Source: Pedobacter sp. MC2016-15 (GTDB lineage Bacteria; Bacteroidota; Bacteroidia; Sphingobacteriales; Sphingobacteriaceae). From it: 64,000 nt of DNA. The translations under genes were made by a program, and so were the position numbers. The DNA lies in NCBI RefSeq assembly GCF_026239695.1, contig NZ_JAPIVS010000003.1, forward strand, positions 558,001 to 622,000, in the 5' to 3' direction. Shown one piece after another: positions 20,017-29,418 of the stretch. The notes under the pieces are model-generated. The model saw nothing but the letters and a program-made list of their open reading frames with translations, searched no databases and was not told the DNA's origin. Within the stretch, counting starts at the first letter, position 1; every line of letters starts with the position of its first letter.

Positions 20017-20603
20017 CGGTTGCGCAAAACGCTACAAGTTAAGAATTTATAAAATATAAAAGCCGGATGAGTGAACCGGCTTTTATAAAAAAAACGACGA
20101 ATTAATCCTGGGTGTGGATCGCTACCATCTAACAATTACCATAACCCGATACAAATATGTGTTAAAGAAGATTGATTTTATAACAATATTTAGTAATAAG
20201 GAAAATTTGCTGCAAAGGTCATTTTACGTTTCAGATTATTTGGTTTTTGTAAAATTTTGGCCGCCAGATAAAATATAATTCTAAACCAGATATGGTTTTG
20301 GTGTTGCCTTATCTGTATGATTGATAGTGTTTTATTGCATCCGATTTAGTTTTTACGGCTTGAATTCTGTCATGTAAGGTGCCAAATAATATTTGATTTT
20401 TAACAATTAATAAACACATCTATTTGTGGTAAGTACAGTAAAAATTTTTAGATTTGTTTAATAGTGATAATAAATTACAGATTTGAGATATGGCAAAAGC
20501 ATTAATGCCCAAGTTTACTTTGTCATGGCTGAACGTTATTTTATCTGAAAGTTTAATTACTCATTATGCTTATAGAATTTTCAGGCAATTGTAGAGGATT
20601 TTT
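20017..20603. other. AT-rich intergenic gap with an isolated terminator-like hairpin
   Basis: This 587-nt stretch between divergent genes is much richer in A+T than its surroundings. It contains the strong hairpin at 20055-20087. I find only very short reading frames (for example an 8-codon minus-strand frame ending near 20104 and a 34-codon plus-strand frame at about 20490), none with a recognisable product. The part nearest 20604 should hold the Crp-family gene's promoter. Confidence 0.6.
20055..20087. terminator. Terminator-like hairpin with no obvious upstream gene
   Basis: A perfect 12-bp stem (20055-20066 with 20076-20087, core AGCCGG/CCGGCT) encloses a 9-nt loop and is flanked by A- and T-rich tracts. 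It sits upstream of the minus-strand lipoprotein gene and far from any plus-strand stop codon, so it may end a non-coding transcript or insulate the lipoprotein promoter. Confidence 0.65.
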
Positions 20604-21203
20604 ATGGTGAACCACGGATTATATGATGTTCTTTTCAACGTCAAAAATTTACCGGATGAGCTTAGAGACGTTAAGAACCGTGAAAAGCTGATGCAGTTTG
20701 TTGATTCGCAGCTTACTACCAGCAGTCATAAGAAAAATCAGTTGCTTCTTACGCCAGGTCATGTGGCAGACCAGATTTACTTCATTGAATGTGGAGCAGC
20801 GCGCGGATATTTTCACGATGAGGATGGCAAAGAACACACGCTGTATTTCTGGGATGAAAAATGCATCATTATTGATTCAGTCAGCTTTCTGAGCGATCAG
20901 CCCAGTGATTTGTATATTGAGGTGATGCAGGATAGTGTTTTACTCTCCTTGTCAAAGAAAAGGCTGCATGAGATTCTTCGGGTGTTTCCCTATCTTCACA
21001 TGGTTATAGATCTCATTCTTCTTAACGATTTTAAACAATGCCGTAAAAGAATAATGGATTTCATCTCCCTGAATCCCGTGGGGCGCTATGTGCAGCTGGT
21101 TAAATCCATTCCCCGGGTAGACCTGAAGTTTCATCAGCAGGAAATCGCTTCATACCTGGGAACCAGCCGTCAGACGGTCTCCCGTTCTAAAAGAGCTTCT
21201 TAA
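20604..21203 (+). CDS. Crp/Fnr-family transcriptional regulator
   Basis: This 199-residue protein has a cyclic-nucleotide-binding-like domain (about 20-130, with LLTPGHVADQIYFIECGAARGYFHDEDGKEHTLYFW) and a C-terminal helix-turn-helix (IASYLGTSRQTVSR, about 182-195). It is slightly short at the C-terminus, since the recognition helix is followed by only four residues (SKRAS-like end), but this is within the range of Bacteroidota members. The nucleotide-contact motif of true CRP is not conserved, so the effector is unknown. A good GAGGA ribosome site precedes the ATG. The MauE-like and small secreted protein genes follow on the same strand and may be its targets. Confidence 0.88.
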   Translation: MVNHGLYDVLFNVKNLPDELRDVKNREKLMQFVDSQLTTSSHKKNQLLLTPGHVADQIYFIECGAARGYFHDEDGKEHTLYFWDEKCIIIDSVSFLSDQPSDLYIEVMQDSVLLSLSKKRLHEILRVFPYLHMVIDLILLNDFKQCRKRIMDFISLNPVGRYVQLVKSIPRVDLKFHQQEIASYLGTSRQTVSRSKRAS

Positions 21204-21411
21204 AATTTTGTATCAGTAAAGGTTTATAAGTGTTCGTATCTATTCCTGATTCGTCTGAGACGCTCTGCATCTGAAGACTGCTGATGCGCCAAATGTTACA
21301 CCAGATTGTGAAATAGTCACATCATTTTGTGTTTAATGAGAATATGTTTGCTACAAACGGGCACAACTATTAAGAGTATCGTGTTTAACTTGGTACTACA
21401 ATATTTAACCC

Positions 21412-21867
21412 ATGCAAACACTATTCAAAAGAGTTCAAAAATATCCTGTTTCAGCAAAATCAAAAGCTGTAATTGCAGATAGCATAGTCTACTGTTTTAT
21501 CCTGCTGTTCGTATACACGGCAACCAGTAAAATACAGTCTTTTACTTCCTTTAAGTTTGTGTTGAGTAAGTCAGTTCTGATCGGGCAGTACAACGTAATC
21601 GTGGCCTGGGCAGTTCCATCAGTAGAAATCCTCATCAGCACATTGCTGATCTTTCCGCAAACCAGAAAGGCCGGACTGTTTTCTTCTCTGGCAATTATGA
21701 TCGTCTTTACCGCATATTTAATTTATATGGTCAATTCCGGTAGCCAGTTAATCTGTACCTGCGGAGGGGTTTTGAGTTCAATGACCTGGAAACAACATAT
21801 TTGGTTTAACGCAGTCTTCATTTTGTTGGCCATTACAGGATTGAAATTGTATCCCAGGGAGTCCTGA
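21412..21867 (+). CDS. MauE/DoxX-family membrane protein
   Basis: This 151-residue protein has four membrane helices (about 24-42, 60-80, 87-109, 127-145). It contains the CTCGGV motif (about residue 117) before the last helix. This arrangement is typical of MauE/DoxX-type redox-associated membrane proteins, which in some systems support disulfide formation or electron transfer. The physiological partner here is unknown. A small secreted protein gene follows 66 nt downstream, and such pairs recur in Bacteroidota. A Crp-family regulator gene precedes it. Confidence 0.8.
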   Translation: MQTLFKRVQKYPVSAKSKAVIADSIVYCFILLFVYTATSKIQSFTSFKFVLSKSVLIGQYNVIVAWAVPSVEILISTLLIFPQTRKAGLFSSLAIMIVFTAYLIYMVNSGSQLICTCGGVLSSMTWKQHIWFNAVFILLAITGLKLYPRES

Positions 21868-21933
21868 TCAGAAGAAATATTGAAAACTGTTACATAAAAA
21901 GATTACCTATTATTAAACCTAAAATTTTAAACC

Positions 21934-22242
21934 ATGAACAAAATCATTATTGGCTTGCTTGCTGCAACAGTTGCAGTAGGGAGCAGTGTTACCTTTAATC
22001 CTGAGAAAAAGTACAGTACAGGAGACTGGTACGGACAATCGCTATCAGGATATTACGTTAAATTTAACACTCCATATTTATTGGGGCTTTGTCTGCCACT
22101 CTCCATCAATCCCTGCGCCTTTTATGAGACTGCCGCCGGGGATGGACATATCCCGAATAGCTTCTCCAGTCAGCAGGCGTTCGAATGGGAAGATGACGGT
22201 TACCTTATTGGCGTAGGATCCGGATACTATCTCGGCTTATAA
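21934..22242 (+). CDS. Small secreted hypothetical protein (possibly DUF6520-like)
   Basis: This 102-residue protein has an N-terminal signal segment (about 1-17, IIIGLLAATVAVGSSV). The mature part is rich in Tyr, Gly and Ser and holds two Cys about nine residues apart (LGLCLPLSINPCAFYE), which could form a disulfide. Small exported proteins next to MauE-like genes in Bacteroidota are often assigned to DUF6520. The likeness here is contextual, and I am not sure of it. It ends just before a strong terminator. Confidence 0.6.
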   Translation: MNKIIIGLLAATVAVGSSVTFNPEKKYSTGDWYGQSLSGYYVKFNTPYLLGLCLPLSINPCAFYETAAGDGHIPNSFSSQQAFEWEDDGYLIGVGSGYYLGL

Positions 22243-22274
22243 AAACACAAACTATTAAACAAATACAGGTAATG

Positions 22275-22300
22275 ATAAAAGGGGCTTAAGCCCCTTTTAT
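22275..22300. terminator. Bidirectional intrinsic terminator
   Basis: A 26-bp perfect palindrome with core GGGGCTTAAGCCCC and flanking A/T runs lies between the small secreted protein gene and the convergent susD of locus 2. Confidence 0.88.
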
Positions 22301-22317
22301 TATGAAATGCACTCTGA

Positions 22318-23715
22318 TTATCTGTTGTTCTGTTGAATTCCGCTCAATGCAATCTCATCTGAGGGGATTGGGAAAACGTAACGAATGTCATTTGGTAACA
22401 GGGCATAAGGTGTTCCATTCAGGACTCTTGTCAATACAATTCCGGCCCCTTCCTTATTCAACCTTTTGAGATCATCCCACCTCAATCCCCGCCAAACTAA
22501 TTCTTTGCGTCGTTCTGATAAGACAAGATCCAATGCCTGTTGTGAAGTTGCGGCGGATAAAGGTACAAATGATGAAGGTGGAAATCTCTTGACAAGCAAA
22601 GTGTTCAACGCAGAAAGACTCGCCGCTGTCCTGCCGCCCCTGGCCGCACATTCGGCTTTGATCAGATAAATTTCATCCGTCGCGAGACCAGTATAAGGGA
22701 ATATGTTCTGTCCAAAATAATTGCCACCCATCACAAATCCTTTTGGAGAAGGCTTGAAAAATATTTTTCGCCTCAGGTCATTGCTGTTGTACAAAGCGAG
22801 TAAGTCATTATTGATTGTGATAAAGTTATTCACCAAACTGGCCGTGGCAGAGTAACTTGGCACAGTAGCGGTGGTAAATAAAGTTTCGTCATTTGTTTTG
22901 ATAAAAGGGAATGGGTCATTTACGCTGAGCGTGTTGTAATCTATAAGCTTATTATATAAAGCAAGGCAACTGTCAGCGGCAAGTTCAGCCCTTGTGTAGT
23001 CGCCCATACTCAGGAAAATCCTTGCCTGCAAAGCATAGGCGGATACCGCTGTGGCTTTGTTCTTTTTTGCTGTGGGCACTGATGAGCCCAGGAGTACTCT
23101 GGCAGAGTTTAAGTCTTTAAGGATCTGCTGGTATGTTTGCTCTAATGTGGAACGCTGCACTATTTGATCGATCTCAGGTCTGAGTTTTAGAGGGATGCCC
23201 AGATCTGTATTGGAACTGGCCGGATCGTAAGCTTTACAGAAATTTCTGGTCAGGTCGTAAAAATAATAGGACCGTTCAAACAACGCCCATCCTTTTATAT
23301 AATTCCATTCTGCAGAATTACCGGCATTGACCTCTATTTTTTGCAAACCGCTCAATATGTTATTGGCATAAAAAACCGCAACATAAGGTTTTGCCCAGTC
23401 CTGTACATTGGGTTGACCCGCAAATACATCAGATGCCCATATGTAGGCATTTCTTTCTGTCGCTGTTGCCGTTGATTGCCATGTAGGATAATCAATATAG
23501 CTATATTCATCAGCGGATAATACAGGCAGAGCAGAGGTGGAATAGGTGAAATTATCACCTTCCAGCAGGTTTTCGAAATCCTCAAGTGTCACTGGCTGTA
23601 TAATATTGCTGGAGGGCTTAGCATCCAGAAAGTCTTTTCTGCATGATGACAATAAAACCATGATCAGCAACCCTGCAAGGGCAATATGTATATTGTTGAA
23701 TCTATTTTTCATCAC
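22318..23715 (-). CDS. SusD/RagB-family outer-membrane lipoprotein, locus 2
   Basis: This 465-residue lipoprotein has lipobox LLSSC (Cys at about 25) followed by RKDFLDAKPSSNI, the usual start of classic SusD/RagB proteins. TPR-like helical repeats follow, and the C-terminal SusD domain has LVLSERRKELVWRGLRWDDLKRL. It forms the surface lid of the SusC transporter encoded 3 nt upstream on the same strand. It belongs to a different SusD subgroup from those of loci 1 and 3, so a different substrate class is likely. The protein ends QQNNR, slightly shorter than many homologues. Confidence 0.94.
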   Translation of the reverse strand: MMKNRFNNIHIALAGLLIMVLLSSCRKDFLDAKPSSNIIQPVTLEDFENLLEGDNFTYSTSALPVLSADEYSYIDYPTWQSTATATERNAYIWASDVFAGQPNVQDWAKPYVAVFYANNILSGLQKIEVNAGNSAEWNYIKGWALFERSYYFYDLTRNFCKAYDPASSNTDLGIPLKLRPEIDQIVQRSTLEQTYQQILKDLNSARVLLGSSVPTAKKNKATAVSAYALQARIFLSMGDYTRAELAADSCLALYNKLIDYNTLSVNDPFPFIKTNDETLFTTATVPSYSATASLVNNFITINNDLLALYNSNDLRRKIFFKPSPKGFVMGGNYFGQNIFPYTGLATDEIYLIKAECAARGGRTAASLSALNTLLVKRFPPSSFVPLSAATSQQALDLVLSERRKELVWRGLRWDDLKRLNKEGAGIVLTRVLNGTPYALLPNDIRYVFPIPSDEIALSGIQQNNR

Positions 23716-23718
23716 TTT

Positions 23719-26700
23719 TTAAAAATTAGTTTTGATACCAAAAGATATAGTTCTTGGAGCTGGGTAACCAGTTCTTGCATCCGGGTCTATCCGGCGTTTA
23801 TTTGCCCTCCAGAGGATTCCTAAATTACTGCCATAGGTATAGAAGCCTACAGAACCGAGACCCATTTTTTGTAATGCATTGCCGGCAAGGGTATAGGTGA
23901 ACTGAAGATCATTCAGCCTGATATGGTCTCCTTTTTCAACTGTTGCATGTGAGAATGCATAAAACTGATCACGACTTACACTGGCAGGATAAATCAGCGC
24001 GGGGACGGTAGTGGTCAATTCATCTCCCGGTTGCTGCCAGCGCCGGCTATACTCATCGGTATGATAATCGCCCTCATAGAGCGGATTGTATTGTAAGCAC
24101 ATCCGCCTGAAGATATACCCGAATTTATAACTGATATTGACTGATAATTCCATCGCTTTAAAACTGAAGGTGTTTCTTAAAGAACCAAAATGTGTGGGTA
24201 CTGCAGAACCTTCAAACCTGATATCACTCCGGTTAGTAGAGTTTACCATAGAAGTATAGTTTGTGCTGATCTCCCCGGCTAAATAGCCCTGAGGATTTCC
24301 TGCATTGTTCAGTCCGGCGGATCTGAAACTGAAAACTGACAGGATAGGGTAACCTACCAGTGGTGTAATAGATCTGTGATTCAGGATGCTTAAATTTGAA
24401 CCTGTATTTGCCTGATAGCTGGCCACTTTATCTTTTGATATATTGAAGATCGCGGTGGTTCTCCATTTGAATTGCCCGGTGAGATTCCAGGAGTTGAACT
24501 GGATGTCAAACCCTCTGGTATGGGTATCGGCTACGTTTCCTGTGAATATACTCATGCCCGTCTGCTGTGCGATCGGGCTGGTTCCAATCAGGTCTGCTCC
24601 GTTCTTGAGATAATACTCAATACTACCGGAAAGAACCTCTTTTTTAAAGCCAAAGTCCAGACCGAAATTGATATTTTTAATACGTTCCCAACGCAGGGAT
24701 GGGTTGGGTGGGTTCGTAATAAAAGTAAATGGTGTTCCCAGGTAATTAGGTGATAGATTGGGGCTTGCTGTAGTATATGCAGAAATTGTCTTGTTGACGT
24801 TGCCATTGTAACCATATGTGGCCCGCAATTGCAATCTGGGCAACCAGTTAAGATCATAAAATTTCTCTTTCGCTACACTCCAGGCGATGCCGGTTGAGAA
24901 AAGTGGAACTCCTTTTCTTTGTGCTGAGACACCAAATAAATTCGATTCATCCCTGCGATAACTTCCTGATAAAATAATCCGGCTGTCATAGGTGTAAATT
25001 GCATTAGCATAATATGAAATGTAGTGGTTTACAGTTCTGTTCTGACTTCTGACAATCGTTCCAATTCGCTTACTTTGGTTGCCATAATACATCGGGAAAG
25101 TGGTCAGGAGGTCTGCGATTACATTCGTTTCGGTTTCCGGGTTATAACCGTAGAGATTCTGACTGTTATCAGACGCAGCTTCTGAGCGTATTTCATAACC
25201 AGCAATAGCATTCAGATTATGTTGTCTGGCAAAAGTGTGCTTAAGATCCAACTGGGCACGACCATAGTTAGCATCAAATGCATTATTGGTTCTGCTGAAT
25301 ATGCTTCCTACCGGCATGGGATAAATCACTGCACCGGTGCTCCGGTTGATTTGAGTGACCTCATTGATTGCATTTCTGGTGTAATAGGAATCCAGATTTT
25401 GCAGTGTTTTATTGATGCCCGAAGATCGGAAGTACTGATAGTTTACAGAAACCGCCACTGGTTTCAGGACCTGATAACGCAAGCCTGTATTTACCCTGAT
25501 GTCGGTGGATTCGCTGCTGAAAGAATTCGCTTTTTTCCTCAGTTCATCCAGGGGACGGTATTTCCAGTCCAGCAGGTTGCCATTTCCGGCTGTATCAGTA
25601 AATGAAGCCCTTAAACCTGGTGAATTTGAGACCGGCAGCGCATTTCCATTCGGATCTGCAATCAGCTCATAGGGATATACCGGCGTATATCCATTGAGAT
25701 TATCATTTTTTGAAATGGAACGTGTAAAAGTAATATCCGTGCTCAGCTGTACTTTATGGTTGGCCAGGTCATAAGTGTTGTTGGCTTTTAAGGTGTAACG
25801 TGAGTTTGATGAACCGATCGTTACAGGACTGAAGTGGTCATATCCTGATGATAAATGATAAGTATTGTTCTGGCCTCCGCCATTCACACTCAGGTAATAC
25901 TGCTGCTGCAAGCTCTTTTGATAAAAATACTGATCAATCTGATGGCGTACATCATTTCGCTTCAGCGCCTCGATACTTGCCTGCGTCGCAACCGTATTGG
26001 AAGGTGTTTCCTGAGCGAGCAAGGCCACGACAGGGGAGATCAGGTCGTAATTATTCCTTAGCGTAGCGTTATACTTCCCTTTGGTGTATAAAAACTTTTC
26101 CAGCGCGATAAACTCTGCAGAAGTCATTTGCGGCGGGTAGAATAAATCAGGTTTATCACCGATGGTCACGTTGGTATTGAAACCAATCTTTGTCTGCTGA
26201 TTTAGCTTTCCTTTTTTCGTGCTGATCACAATCACACCATTTCCTGCGCGTACGCCCCAGATCGCCGCTGCGGCAGCATCCTTCAGGACCGTGACATCTT
26301 CAATATCATTCGGGTTGATGGTATTCAGGTCGCCCTCAAAAGGAAAATTGTCAATGACGATCAGCGGTTTTGTTTCTGAAAACAGCGTGCTCCGGCCCCT
26401 GATACTGATCCCTGTCGTGTTTCCCACTTCGGAGTCTACCAGTAAGCCATTGGTCACTCCCCGGATCCTGCTGATGAAGTCGGCAGAGACCGAACGGTTT
26501 ACCAGCTTATTGTCGATCAGTACAAATGAACCAGTGCTCCCTTCTTTTGAGATCTTCTGATAACCTGTGGAAAGAATAGCTACCTCATTCAGCTGATTCA
26601 CGGAGGGCATCATCCGGATATTGCCCAGCTGTACCAGAACCTTCATTTCGAGTGTGTTGTAGCCAAGATGGGATATGCTTAATGTGGCATGCTGATCCAC

Positions 26701-27231
26701 GGCGATGAAAGAGAAGTCGCCCAGAATATCTGTTACCTCGGTGCGGCTGGTACCTTTGATCTTCAGCACTGCACCTTCCATGGCCTTTCCGTTTTCATCA
26801 ACCACGCGGCCATGTACATCGATGTCACCGGGCTGGCGTTTAAAGCTACCCTTTACATTTGTTAAGCCGGAGGATTTGCGGCGGCTGAGAATGATATTCT
26901 TATCTACAATCCTGTAATTGAGCTGAAGAGAGCGTATACATTTTGAAATGGCTTCTTCAATTGTAGCATCTTTCAGGAATACATTGATCCGGTATTCATC
27001 GAGATCAAAATCTTTAGCCACGGTCACATATCCCGTTTGTTGTTCGATGGCATGCAGTGCCGAACCGAGTGTAATATTTGTTTCTGCAAGATTGATTCGC
27101 TGACTATAGGATTTAGCGCTAACTTGTAAAAGAGCAATGAAAAATATCATAGCGGTCAACTTCATTTTCAGTAGCAATTTTTTAGGCAGCCAAAGGCCGG
27201 ACATGCCTGGTTTAGAAGCATATAATTTCAT
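23719..27231 (-). CDS. SusC/RagA TonB-linked outer-membrane transporter with STN domain, locus 2
   Basis: This 1170-residue protein has a signal peptide after an N-terminal extension (hydrophobic part about 23-38), an STN domain (about 45-117), a carboxypeptidase-regulatory-like domain (about 137-210) and a plug that starts after NEVAILSTGYQ (about 215-222), followed by the barrel. STN domains allow signalling to a FecR protein, and one is encoded upstream. Its pre-plug motif differs from the VVVTALGI motif of loci 1 and 3, so it belongs to another SusC branch. The 226-nt leader between fecR and this gene holds several stem-loops. An alternative start at Met23 would remove the N-terminal extension. 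Confidence 0.94.
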   Translation of the reverse strand: MKLYASKPGMSGLWLPKKLLLKMKLTAMIFFIALLQVSAKSYSQRINLAETNITLGSALHAIEQQTGYVTVAKDFDLDEYRINVFLKDATIEEAISKCIRSLQLNYRIVDKNIILSRRKSSGLTNVKGSFKRQPGDIDVHGRVVDENGKAMEGAVLKIKGTSRTEVTDILGDFSFIAVDQHATLSISHLGYNTLEMKVLVQLGNIRMMPSVNQLNEVAILSTGYQKISKEGSTGSFVLIDNKLVNRSVSADFISRIRGVTNGLLVDSEVGNTTGISIRGRSTLFSETKPLIVIDNFPFEGDLNTINPNDIEDVTVLKDAAAAAIWGVRAGNGVIVISTKKGKLNQQTKIGFNTNVTIGDKPDLFYPPQMTSAEFIALEKFLYTKGKYNATLRNNYDLISPVVALLAQETPSNTVATQASIEALKRNDVRHQIDQYFYQKSLQQQYYLSVNGGGQNNTYHLSSGYDHFSPVTIGSSNSRYTLKANNTYDLANHKVQLSTDITFTRSISKNDNLNGYTPVYPYELIADPNGNALPVSNSPGLRASFTDTAGNGNLLDWKYRPLDELRKKANSFSSESTDIRVNTGLRYQVLKPVAVSVNYQYFRSSGINKTLQNLDSYYTRNAINEVTQINRSTGAVIYPMPVGSIFSRTNNAFDANYGRAQLDLKHTFARQHNLNAIAGYEIRSEAASDNSQNLYGYNPETETNVIADLLTTFPMYYGNQSKRIGTIVRSQNRTVNHYISYYANAIYTYDSRIILSGSYRRDESNLFGVSAQRKGVPLFSTGIAWSVAKEKFYDLNWLPRLQLRATYGYNGNVNKTISAYTTASPNLSPNYLGTPFTFITNPPNPSLRWERIKNINFGLDFGFKKEVLSGSIEYYLKNGADLIGTSPIAQQTGMSIFTGNVADTHTRGFDIQFNSWNLTGQFKWRTTAIFNISKDKVASYQANTGSNLSILNHRSITPLVGYPILSVFSFRSAGLNNAGNPQGYLAGEISTNYTSMVNSTNRSDIRFEGSAVPTHFGSLRNTFSFKAMELSVNISYKFGYIFRRMCLQYNPLYEGDYHTDEYSRRWQQPGDELTTTVPALIYPASVSRDQFYAFSHATVEKGDHIRLNDLQFTYTLAGNALQKMGLGSVGFYTYGSNLGILWRANKRRIDPDARTGYPAPRTISFGIKTNF

Positions 27232-27243
27232 ACTTTTGTTCTG

Positions 27244-27310
27244 TTTGGGTTAATCGGAAGAATTTGGTTATGTAGATTTATCCCGAATCTTTCGGGAGGG
27301 TTAACCCAAA
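27244..27310 (-). promoter_or_regulatory. Nested inverted repeats in the susC leader, locus 2
   Basis: TTTGGGTTAA (27244-27253) and TTAACCCAAA (27301-27310) form a perfect 10-bp inverted repeat. It encloses a second perfect hairpin, TCCCGAA (27281-27287) with TTCGGGA (27291-27297) around a 3-nt loop. The element lies directly upstream of the susC start on the minus strand, so it would be part of its mRNA leader or its promoter. Confidence 0.45.
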
Positions 27311-27316
27311 GTTTAG

Positions 27317-27343
27317 CGCAGGAGTGCTCGTAACACTCCTGTG
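27317..27343 (-). promoter_or_regulatory. Hairpin in the fecR-susC gap, locus 2
   Basis: CAGGAGTG (27319-27326) pairs with CACTCCTG (27334-27341). Two further pairs, one of them a wobble, extend the stem. No U-run follows on the minus strand. Loci 1 and 3 also have hairpins between fecR and susC. Confidence 0.45.
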
Positions 27344-27457
27344 TTTATATCTGAATTAACCTCAATCCGTCAGAGAACCTGCCGTTGTTGTAATGGTGGA
27401 ATCATGGTTTGTTTTTTTTTTAGAAATCTGGTATATATTTAGTTTTTGTATGCTACT

Positions 27458-28594
27458 TTATTTCCTGCCCGCAATGGTAACAGTTCTGTTTTCGATGGTA
27501 TAGCTGATATCTGAGCCCAGCAGTATATCGAGTACTGCGGACAACTTCATGTTGCGGTAAAGTTTACCATCCAGTTTTTCATCAGTCAAAGTGCCTTTAT
27601 ACACGATCTCTACATTGTACCACCTTTCAATCTGCCGCATTCCTGTGCTGATATCATCATTCTGAAACTGGAAGAAGCCATTTTTCCATGATATCGCTTC
27701 CTCAGCATTGATTGCTGCCACCACAAGTCCTTTGCTGGTTAAGACGGCCTGCTCAACTTGCTTCACAATTCTCTCAGTAAGCCTGCCTGCAGGAGGAACG
27801 GTGCTTACCGCTGCAGAACCTTCGAGCAGCGTGGTCTTTATCCCCGGTTCGTCAGGGTAAGAATTGATGTTGAACCTGGTGCCAATATCTTTGACCTGCT
27901 GTCGGGCAGTCTGGACAATAAAGGGCTGTTTCGCATTATGGACCACCTCAAAGTAGGCTTCGCCGCTCAACACTACCCTGCGCTCTGACAGCGACGAAAA
28001 AGTAGCCGGGTATTTTAATGTTGAGGCAGCGTTCAGCCATACCTTAGTACCATCAGGCAAACACACACCATACTGACCACCTTTTGGAATTTCTATTGTA
28101 TTGTATTCTGTGCCGGATTTTCTGCTGGTCATCCGGTAAGTTAATTGTCCATCGCTGCTCTTGATGATTTTCACCCCTGCCTGCCTGGCCAGCTCACCAT
28201 TCAGCGCCTGTGAAAGATCAATCTTTCTGCCATCTGCCAGTATCAGCTTTGCGCGGTGACCGCCGGGAGCAATGTCATAGGCAAAAGCACTTTCCGGCTG
28301 TATCCTGTTGTTCCATGTATTGTAAAGGAAGAAAGTGATACTCAGTGCGATGAGCAGGAAAGCCGCCAGCTTCAAATAGGGCGAAATATAAAATTTTGTT
28401 CTGGCAGGATAGATTGTTGCCATGATCACATGGTCCATATCTGCCATATTTTTTTCATAAAGCTCAGGATCAGGCTTTGCATCGGAGGCCCTGGCATATT
28501 CCAGGTACCAGTGATGCAGTTGTAGCAGCTCCTGATCGGTGATGGTGCCCTTACCATATTTTTCGAAAAGATTTTTGTCAGATGAAGTACCCAT
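27458..28594 (-). CDS. FecR-family anti-sigma factor, locus 2
   Basis: This 378-residue protein has a cytoplasmic N-terminus (about 1-70), one membrane helix (about 73-91), the FecR domain (with GGQYGVCLPDGTKVWLNAAS, VLSGEAYFEV and FNINSYPDEPG, about 165-265) and a C-terminal DUF4974-like domain. It should restrain the sigma factor encoded upstream until the STN domain of the cognate SusC signals. The gene order is sigma (71 nt upstream), fecR, susC, susD. Confidence 0.94.
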   Translation of the reverse strand: MGTSSDKNLFEKYGKGTITDQELLQLHHWYLEYARASDAKPDPELYEKNMADMDHVIMATIYPARTKFYISPYLKLAAFLLIALSITFFLYNTWNNRIQPESAFAYDIAPGGHRAKLILADGRKIDLSQALNGELARQAGVKIIKSSDGQLTYRMTSRKSGTEYNTIEIPKGGQYGVCLPDGTKVWLNAASTLKYPATFSSLSERRVVLSGEAYFEVVHNAKQPFIVQTARQQVKDIGTRFNINSYPDEPGIKTTLLEGSAAVSTVPPAGRLTERIVKQVEQAVLTSKGLVVAAINAEEAISWKNGFFQFQNDDISTGMRQIERWYNVEIVYKGTLTDEKLDGKLYRNMKLSAVLDILLGSDISYTIENRTVTIAGRK

Positions 28595-28665
28595 AGATTG
28601 ATTATTTACCCCGTTTATATAGATGACGGAATACTGGCACTTTGGTAGTAGGCGTTATTGAAATT

Positions 28666-29238
28666 TTAGAAAAATAAATATGGAATCAAAGCATAATGCA
28701 TGCCGACACGCAACTTTTTAAGGGCCATATAAATCTGTTTCTTGACGGTTCTCTCTGAGATACCCAGTTTTTTGGCGATCTCCTTGTGTGACAGACCCTC
28801 TGTTCTGCTGAGCTCAAATACTTCGCGCATTTTCTCTGGCAGTGCATTCAGTTCCTGTTTGAAGAGGTCCAGGGTTTCCTTTTCTATGTAATATTCGTCG
28901 GGTGTGATCAGCTCCTGATCCAGGAACGTGATCAGTGAATCCAGGTAGCGGGTTACGGTCACCTGTCGTCTGATAAAATCGATAACTCTATGCCGGACAG
29001 CCTGGTGAAGGTAGGATTCCAGATTCGTCTTGACCAGCAGTGTATATCTGGTTTCCCAGATCTTCAGGTAGAGATCCTGCACAATATCTCTGGCATCCTC
29101 ATGATCACGAAGCATTTTGTAAGCCTGCAGATACAATGGGCGTCTGTAACGGAGATAGACTTCTGTATACGCCTGGGCGTTACCAGCTCTGATCAGTTTA
29201 ACCAGTTTTCGGTCAGTTAGGGTTGTATATTCGGTCAT
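28666..29238 (-). CDS. ECF-type RNA polymerase sigma-70 factor, locus 2
   Basis: This 190-residue sigma factor has region 2 (YRRPLYLQAYKMLRDHEDARDIVQDLYLKIWET, about 28-62) and region 4 (ALPEKMREVFELSRTEGLSHKEIAKKLGISERTVKKQI, about 130-175). It should activate the locus 2 susCD genes once released by the FecR protein. It is the first gene of the locus. The 180-nt gap upstream, before the MFS gene's end, shows no clear terminator. Confidence 0.94.
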   Translation of the reverse strand: MTEYTTLTDRKLVKLIRAGNAQAYTEVYLRYRRPLYLQAYKMLRDHEDARDIVQDLYLKIWETRYTLLVKTNLESYLHQAVRHRVIDFIRRQVTVTRYLDSLITFLDQELITPDEYYIEKETLDLFKQELNALPEKMREVFELSRTEGLSHKEIAKKLGISERTVKKQIYMALKKLRVGMHYALIPYLFF

Positions 29239-29418
29239 TTATCTGGCAAAGCTAATATTAATTCTGCGGAGAATAAATAAATATACGTATTCCTTAAAGT
29301 TGTGGATTTACTGCTACGAGGAAATATTAACCAAAATATGTGATTATAATTTCTTAAAATGACATAAATGGTCGTTAAAATAGCGGTACTAAAACGATTA
29401 TTCAATCCAAAAAAAGGC

